A model generated the notes under the pieces. The model was not told where the DNA came from. It did no database searches and worked only from the letters and a program-made list of their open reading frames with translations. A DNA stretch of 44,938 nt. Origin: Bacillota bacterium. GTDB taxonomy: Bacteria > Bacillota > Clostridia > Lachnospirales > Lachnospiraceae. The stretch spans positions 1 through 44,938 of the forward strand of contig JAEYRK010000050.1 of NCBI GenBank assembly GCA_023435645.1. Direction: 5' to 3'. Positions 41,913-44,938 of this stretch are shown piece after piece. How positions within the stretch are numbered: position 1 is the first letter of the stretch; each line of letters opens with the position of its first letter. A program made the position numbers and the translations under genes.

Positions 41913-41919
41913 TGTCGAA
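41913..41919 (+). promoter_or_regulatory. Spo0A-box match
   Basis: TGTCGAA, identical to the core 0A box, 21 bp after the ftsZ stop and about 200 bp upstream of the spoIIGA -10. A seven-base match can occur by chance; the sporulation context makes it worth noting. Confidence 0.3.
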
Positions 41920-41977
41920 TTTCTTATGAGACGTCAGTAGCAATCATAGAAAAAACATTATACTTAAGAGATTAAGG

Positions 41978-42019
41978 CTGTCAGATTATTTGAGAAAGAA
42001 TAATCTGACAGTTTTTTTT
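41978..42019 (+). terminator. Strong terminator after ftsZ
   Basis: CTGTCAGATTATT (41978-41990) pairs perfectly over 13 bp with AATAATCTGACAG (41999-42011), loop of 8, then eight T at 42012-42019. It separates the vegetative cluster from the sporulation operon. Confidence 0.93.
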
Positions 42020-42044
42020 GTACCAAAAGATAAGAAATCACCAA

Positions 42045-42124
42045 AAACTGTAATAAAATGTAAATGAAAACAAAGAAAGGGGCAACAGAAACTGACATAA
42101 AATGGAAACCAAACAAGTTATAAT
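42045..42124 (+). promoter_or_regulatory. spoIIGA promoter region with duplicated element
   Basis: This is the core of a 305 bp gene-free stretch (41893-42197). TATAAT at 42119-42124 has its best -35, CTGACA (42092-42097), 21 bp upstream, wider than the usual 17. The Bacillus spoIIG promoter is known for a 22 bp spacer and Spo0A dependence. AAACTGxxATAAAATG occurs at 42045-42060 and 42089-42104, a 44 bp direct repeat, the second copy covering the -35. No perfect 0A box lies right at the promoter. Confidence 0.5.
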
Positions 42125-42197
42125 CGGTATGTACATCATCAATGTGCGATTGTAATCAAATACAGAGGATGACTACCCGACCCAATGGAGGTGAAAA

Positions 42198-43112
42198 TTG
42201 TATCTTGAGGTATATCCGGATATTATATTTATCCTGAATTTCTGTTTCGATTTTATTCTAATCCTCCTGTTAAAGAAGGTGAACCGTAAAAACAGCAGTT
42301 TCCTTAGAATGATAGCAGCCGCAGCAGTCGGAGGCCTTATGACAGTAATCATCAGCCTGTATCCGTGGCTGAATATGATTTTAAAGGTTGTTATTCTATA
42401 TGGAGCTGGTGCAGTATTGATGATTATTACAGCCTTCGGCCGATTACGGCTGACGGATCTGCTGAAGCAATTCATCGTATTGAATTTAATTACATATTTT
42501 GTAGGTGGACTTATGAATTCGATCTATTATCAGACCAACCTGAGCATATCCCTTGTTCAGCTGGGGAAGGGAATTCTATTCAGTAATGTATCCTGGGTGT
42601 TTGTCTGCGGAACAATCCTTATCATCACCCTGGTTTCTTTATGGTTAATCCGTCTGCTATCCTGGTACCGGAGCAACACCATCGAAACCTATGAGGTGGA
42701 GCTGGTGCTTGATGGCAAAAGCGTACACACCAGGGGGCTGATGGATACCGGTAATTGTCTCCATGACCCCATCTATCACAGGCCGGTCATGGTGATAGAA
42801 AATTCATTAATGGAGGGCCTGATGACACCGGAATTTGCCAGGGATCTTGAAACAGCGAAGCATTATCTGGAGGGTAATGATCTGGATACCGGAAGCTGGA
42901 ATATCGGAACAGAGAGTATGCTGCACCTTAGGTTTATTCCTTACCGGTCTGTTGGGAAAAGCGGGATGCTGTTGGGCATAAAGCTTGACAAGGTATTCAT
43001 CCATACCGGGAAGGAAACCATCTGTAATGAGAGTGTTACCGCAGCCTTCTGCGATAACTGTCTGTCATCCAAAGAGGAATATCATGTGATATTACATAAG
43101 GAGCTTTTGTAG
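42198..43112 (+). CDS. spoIIGA: Sigma-E processing peptidase SpoIIGA
   Basis: Membrane aspartic protease that cleaves pro-sigma-E in the mother cell after asymmetric division. 304 residues: five hydrophobic helices in residues 1-155, then a cytoplasmic protease domain with the catalytic DTG in RGLMDTGNCLHDP and a later YRSVGKSGMLLGIK segment. TTG start at 42198 with GGAGGTG at 42187-42193. The substrate gene sigE follows after 67 bp, the canonical pair. Activation by the forespore protein SpoIIR is family knowledge. Confidence 0.94.
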   Translation: MYLEVYPDIIFILNFCFDFILILLLKKVNRKNSSFLRMIAAAAVGGLMTVIISLYPWLNMILKVVILYGAGAVLMIITAFGRLRLTDLLKQFIVLNLITYFVGGLMNSIYYQTNLSISLVQLGKGILFSNVSWVFVCGTILIITLVSLWLIRLLSWYRSNTIETYEVELVLDGKSVHTRGLMDTGNCLHDPIYHRPVMVIENSLMEGLMTPEFARDLETAKHYLEGNDLDTGSWNIGTESMLHLRFIPYRSVGKSGMLLGIKLDKVFIHTGKETICNESVTAAFCDNCLSSKEEYHVILHKELL

Positions 43113-43179
43113 ATGGATTTGTGATTCAAAAGTAATTCACATTCCGATGCACGCAATGAAGGAAATATGGGAGGTCAAC

Positions 43180-43920
43180 ATGCTATTAAAGTTATCAATA
43201 CAAAACAAGTTTCAGTTTCGGATGATCCCGGACATCAGGACGATACTATTCGGACAAAAGGGAGAGATCCACTATATCGGTGGTGCAGAGGTACTTCCAC
43301 CTCCGTTGGATCCGGTCAGGGAAGCTGAGGTTATCGCCGAATTAGGTACGGAACGTGATGGTGAGATGAAGGCGATCTTAGTAGAGCACAACCTAAGACT
43401 TGTTGTTTACATAGCTAAGAAATTCGATAATACTGGGGTTGGAGTGGAGGATTTAATCTCAATCGGAACGATAGGATTAATCAAGGCAATCAATACCTTT
43501 AATCCGGATAAGAACATCAAGCTTGCCACCTATGCCTCCCGTTGCATCGAGAATGAGATTCTGATGTACCTGAGACGGAATAATAAAACCAAGCTGGAGG
43601 TATCCATTGATGAACCCTTGAATGTTGACTGGGATGGGAACGAGCTGCTGCTTTCCGATATACTGGGTACGGAAGAGGATGTCATCTACCGCAACATTGA
43701 AGAGGAAGTAGACCGAAAGCTCTTACGGAAAGCACTTTCCAAGCTGTCAGAGCGGGAGAGGATTATCGTGGACCTGAGATTTGGTCTGAATACAGATGAC
43801 GGGAATGAGAGAACCCAGAAGGAGGTTGCCGACCTGCTTGGTATTTCTCAGTCCTATATCTCCAGGCTTGAGAAGAAGATTATTAAGAGACTGAAAAAGG
43901 AAATGGTACGTTTTGAATAA
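43180..43920 (+). CDS. sigE: RNA polymerase sigma-E, pro-form
   Basis: Early mother-cell sporulation sigma factor, 246 residues from ATG 43180 (GGGAGG five bases before). The first 30 or so residues are the amphipathic pro-sequence that tethers it to membrane; the cleavage region is around EIHYIGGAEVLPPPL. Region 2 has LRLVVYIAKKFDNTGVGVEDLISIG and NIKLATYASRCIENEI; region 4 has LSERERIIVDLRFGL and TQKEVADLLGISQSYISRLEKK. An upstream ATG at 43147 is in frame but poorly placed. Expressed with spoIIGA. Confidence 0.95.
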   Translation: MLLKLSIQNKFQFRMIPDIRTILFGQKGEIHYIGGAEVLPPPLDPVREAEVIAELGTERDGEMKAILVEHNLRLVVYIAKKFDNTGVGVEDLISIGTIGLIKAINTFNPDKNIKLATYASRCIENEILMYLRRNNKTKLEVSIDEPLNVDWDGNELLLSDILGTEEDVIYRNIEEEVDRKLLRKALSKLSERERIIVDLRFGLNTDDGNERTQKEVADLLGISQSYISRLEKKIIKRLKKEMVRFE

Positions 43921-44016
43921 ACAATTATATATATTGGTAATTATTTCTTCCCGCTAAATCGTATAAAGAAGTGGTAATGAGTGAATCATTTTATTAGCAC
44001 GAATCACAAGAACTGC

Positions 44017-44046
44017 GCATTCATTCCTGTGGCCGCAGGTATTATG
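44017..44046 (+). promoter_or_regulatory. Possible forespore-type promoter of sigG
   Basis: GCATT at 44017-44021, 16 bp, then GGTATTATG, loosely like the GYATA-N16-GGNNANNNT pattern of sigma-F promoters. In Bacillus sigG is under sigma-F control. The match is imperfect, and GTATA at 43961 with CATTTTA at 43987 is another weak candidate in the same 162 bp gap. Confidence 0.28.
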
Positions 44047-44082
44047 CAGACGTGTTAATGATAATGATTCGGAGGTTTCGTC

Positions 44083-44859
44083 ATGGCTCTTTATAAGGTT
44101 GAGATTTGCGGTGTAAATACATCTAAGCTGCCATTGTTGAAAAACAGTGAAAAGGATGAATTGTTTCAAAGAATATTAAACGGGGATAAGGAAGCGAGAG
44201 AGCTATACATCAAAGGGAACCTAAGACTAGTGTTATCTATCATCCAGAGATTTTCCAATAGTAACGAAAATGTAGATGACTTATTTCAGATTGGCTGCAT
44301 CGGATTGATGAAGGCAATTGATAATTTTGATATAACACAGAATGTTAAATTCTCTACTTATGCGGTACCCATGATCATCGGAGAAATTCGCAGATATTTG
44401 AGGGATAATAATGCAATCAGAGTCAGCAGATCCCTTAGGGATACTGCCTACAAAGCGATATATGCGAAGGAAGCTCTGGTGAAGAAGAACGAGAAGGAGC
44501 CGACCATCAGTGAGATTGCTGAGGAGATCGGAATCAGCAAGGAGGATATTGTATACGCACTGGATGCGATCCAGAGCCCGGTTTCCCTTTATGATCCGGT
44601 CTATGTGGAGGGTGGGGATGCCCTGTATATCATGGATCAGGTCAGCGATAAGAAGAATCGGGAGGAGAACTGGATTGAGGAGATATCCTTAAAGGAAGCG
44701 ATGGAGAAGCTGACGCCGAGGGAGCACAATATTATCAAGTTGCGTTTCTTCGAGGGAAAGACCCAGATGGAGGTCGCCAAGGAGATCAATATCTCCCAGG
44801 CTCAGGTCAGCCGTCTGGAGAAATCCGCACTGAAGAACATGAGAAACTATCTGGTATAA
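44083..44859 (+). CDS. sigG: RNA polymerase sigma-G
   Basis: Late forespore sigma factor, 258 residues. N-terminal VEICGVNTSKLPLL is the sigma-G-specific segment that distinguishes it from sigma-F and matches the anti-sigma gin-binding family type. Region 2: NLRLVLSIIQRFSNSNENVDDLFQIG and NVKFSTYAVPMIIGEIRRYLRD; region 3: PTISEIAEEIGISKEDI; region 4: LTPREHNIIKLRFFEGKTQMEVAKEI and SQAQVSRLEKSALK. CGGAGG precedes the ATG. It lies after sigE with a 162 bp gap, enough for its own promoter. The last 79 bases of the window after it show no gene. Confidence 0.95.
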   Translation: MALYKVEICGVNTSKLPLLKNSEKDELFQRILNGDKEARELYIKGNLRLVLSIIQRFSNSNENVDDLFQIGCIGLMKAIDNFDITQNVKFSTYAVPMIIGEIRRYLRDNNAIRVSRSLRDTAYKAIYAKEALVKKNEKEPTISEIAEEIGISKEDIVYALDAIQSPVSLYDPVYVEGGDALYIMDQVSDKKNREENWIEEISLKEAMEKLTPREHNIIKLRFFEGKTQMEVAKEINISQAQVSRLEKSALKNMRNYLV

Positions 44860-44938
44860 CTTATATATGGCAGGTAATAGAGTGACAGACAAAGAGCCGG
44901 TCAAATTATCTTAATGTCATGTGTAATCATTTCATCCT

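Noticed and set aside
44077..44083. TTCGTCA (reverse 0A-box-like TGACGAA) at the sigG start
   Set aside because: Overlaps the start codon and ribosome site, a poor place for Spo0A control; short motif likely by chance.

Overview
The window is chromosomal housekeeping DNA from an endospore-forming, low-to-moderate G+C Firmicute of class Clostridia. The evidence is spoIIGA-sigE-sigG directly after ftsZ, a spoVD-type penicillin-binding protein with a PASTA domain, GerM-like and PrkC proteins, a MurE with the DNPR motif of meso-diaminopimelate-adding enzymes, and strong AGGAGG ribosome sites before many TTG and GTG starts. The overall protein character recalls Lachnospiraceae, but that family-level call is inference from memory. 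Every gene reads on the plus strand. I see no transposase, integrase, phage gene, CRISPR array, rRNA or tRNA.

Layout. 1-2012: end of an arginine biosynthesis operon (argB, cut by the window edge, and argD), closed by a hairpin. 2163-2597: a four-helix YdcZ-type membrane protein. 2768-9455: comEA, a response regulator/sensor kinase pair, a GerMN lipoprotein and comEC, so two DNA-uptake genes flank a signalling module. 9683-11042: a RibD-C/DHFR-like protein with its own promoter, and a DUF434 protein. 11350-25654: murE followed by the classic Firmicutes block priA-def-fmt-(zinc metallopeptidase)-rsmB-rlmN-stp-prkC-rsgA-rpe-thiN, which joins replication restart, translation start, rRNA modification, ribosome assembly and Ser/Thr phosphorylation. 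25826-27904: ychF and lgt. 28177-41892: the division and cell wall (dcw) cluster mraZ-rsmH-ftsL-pbpB-spoVD-mraY-murD-ftsW-murA-divIB-ftsZ. murE sits 17 kb upstream, and murG, murF and ftsA are not in the cluster. 42198-44859: spoIIGA-sigE-sigG, the mother-cell and forespore sigma factor module.

How it fits together. The right-hand third follows cell division into sporulation: precursor synthesis, septal transpeptidases and glycosyltransferase, the Z ring, then the protease and sigma factors that respond to the asymmetric septum. MraZ probably autoregulates the cluster through AGTGG repeats just upstream of its gene. Internal promoters precede mraY and ftsZ, and a strong terminator isolates ftsZ from spoIIGA.

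I found no clear new multi-gene system. The less ordinary signals are non-coding or within known proteins: a 16-17 bp periodic CTTAG array before comEC, a 19 bp tandem array before rpe, three 11 bp direct repeats before the DHFR-like gene, a hairpin that hides the ribosome site of a possible leader peptide before murE, a 36 bp minisatellite inside priA, a KTA in place of KTG in SpoVD, and a 44 bp duplicated element over the spoIIGA promoter.
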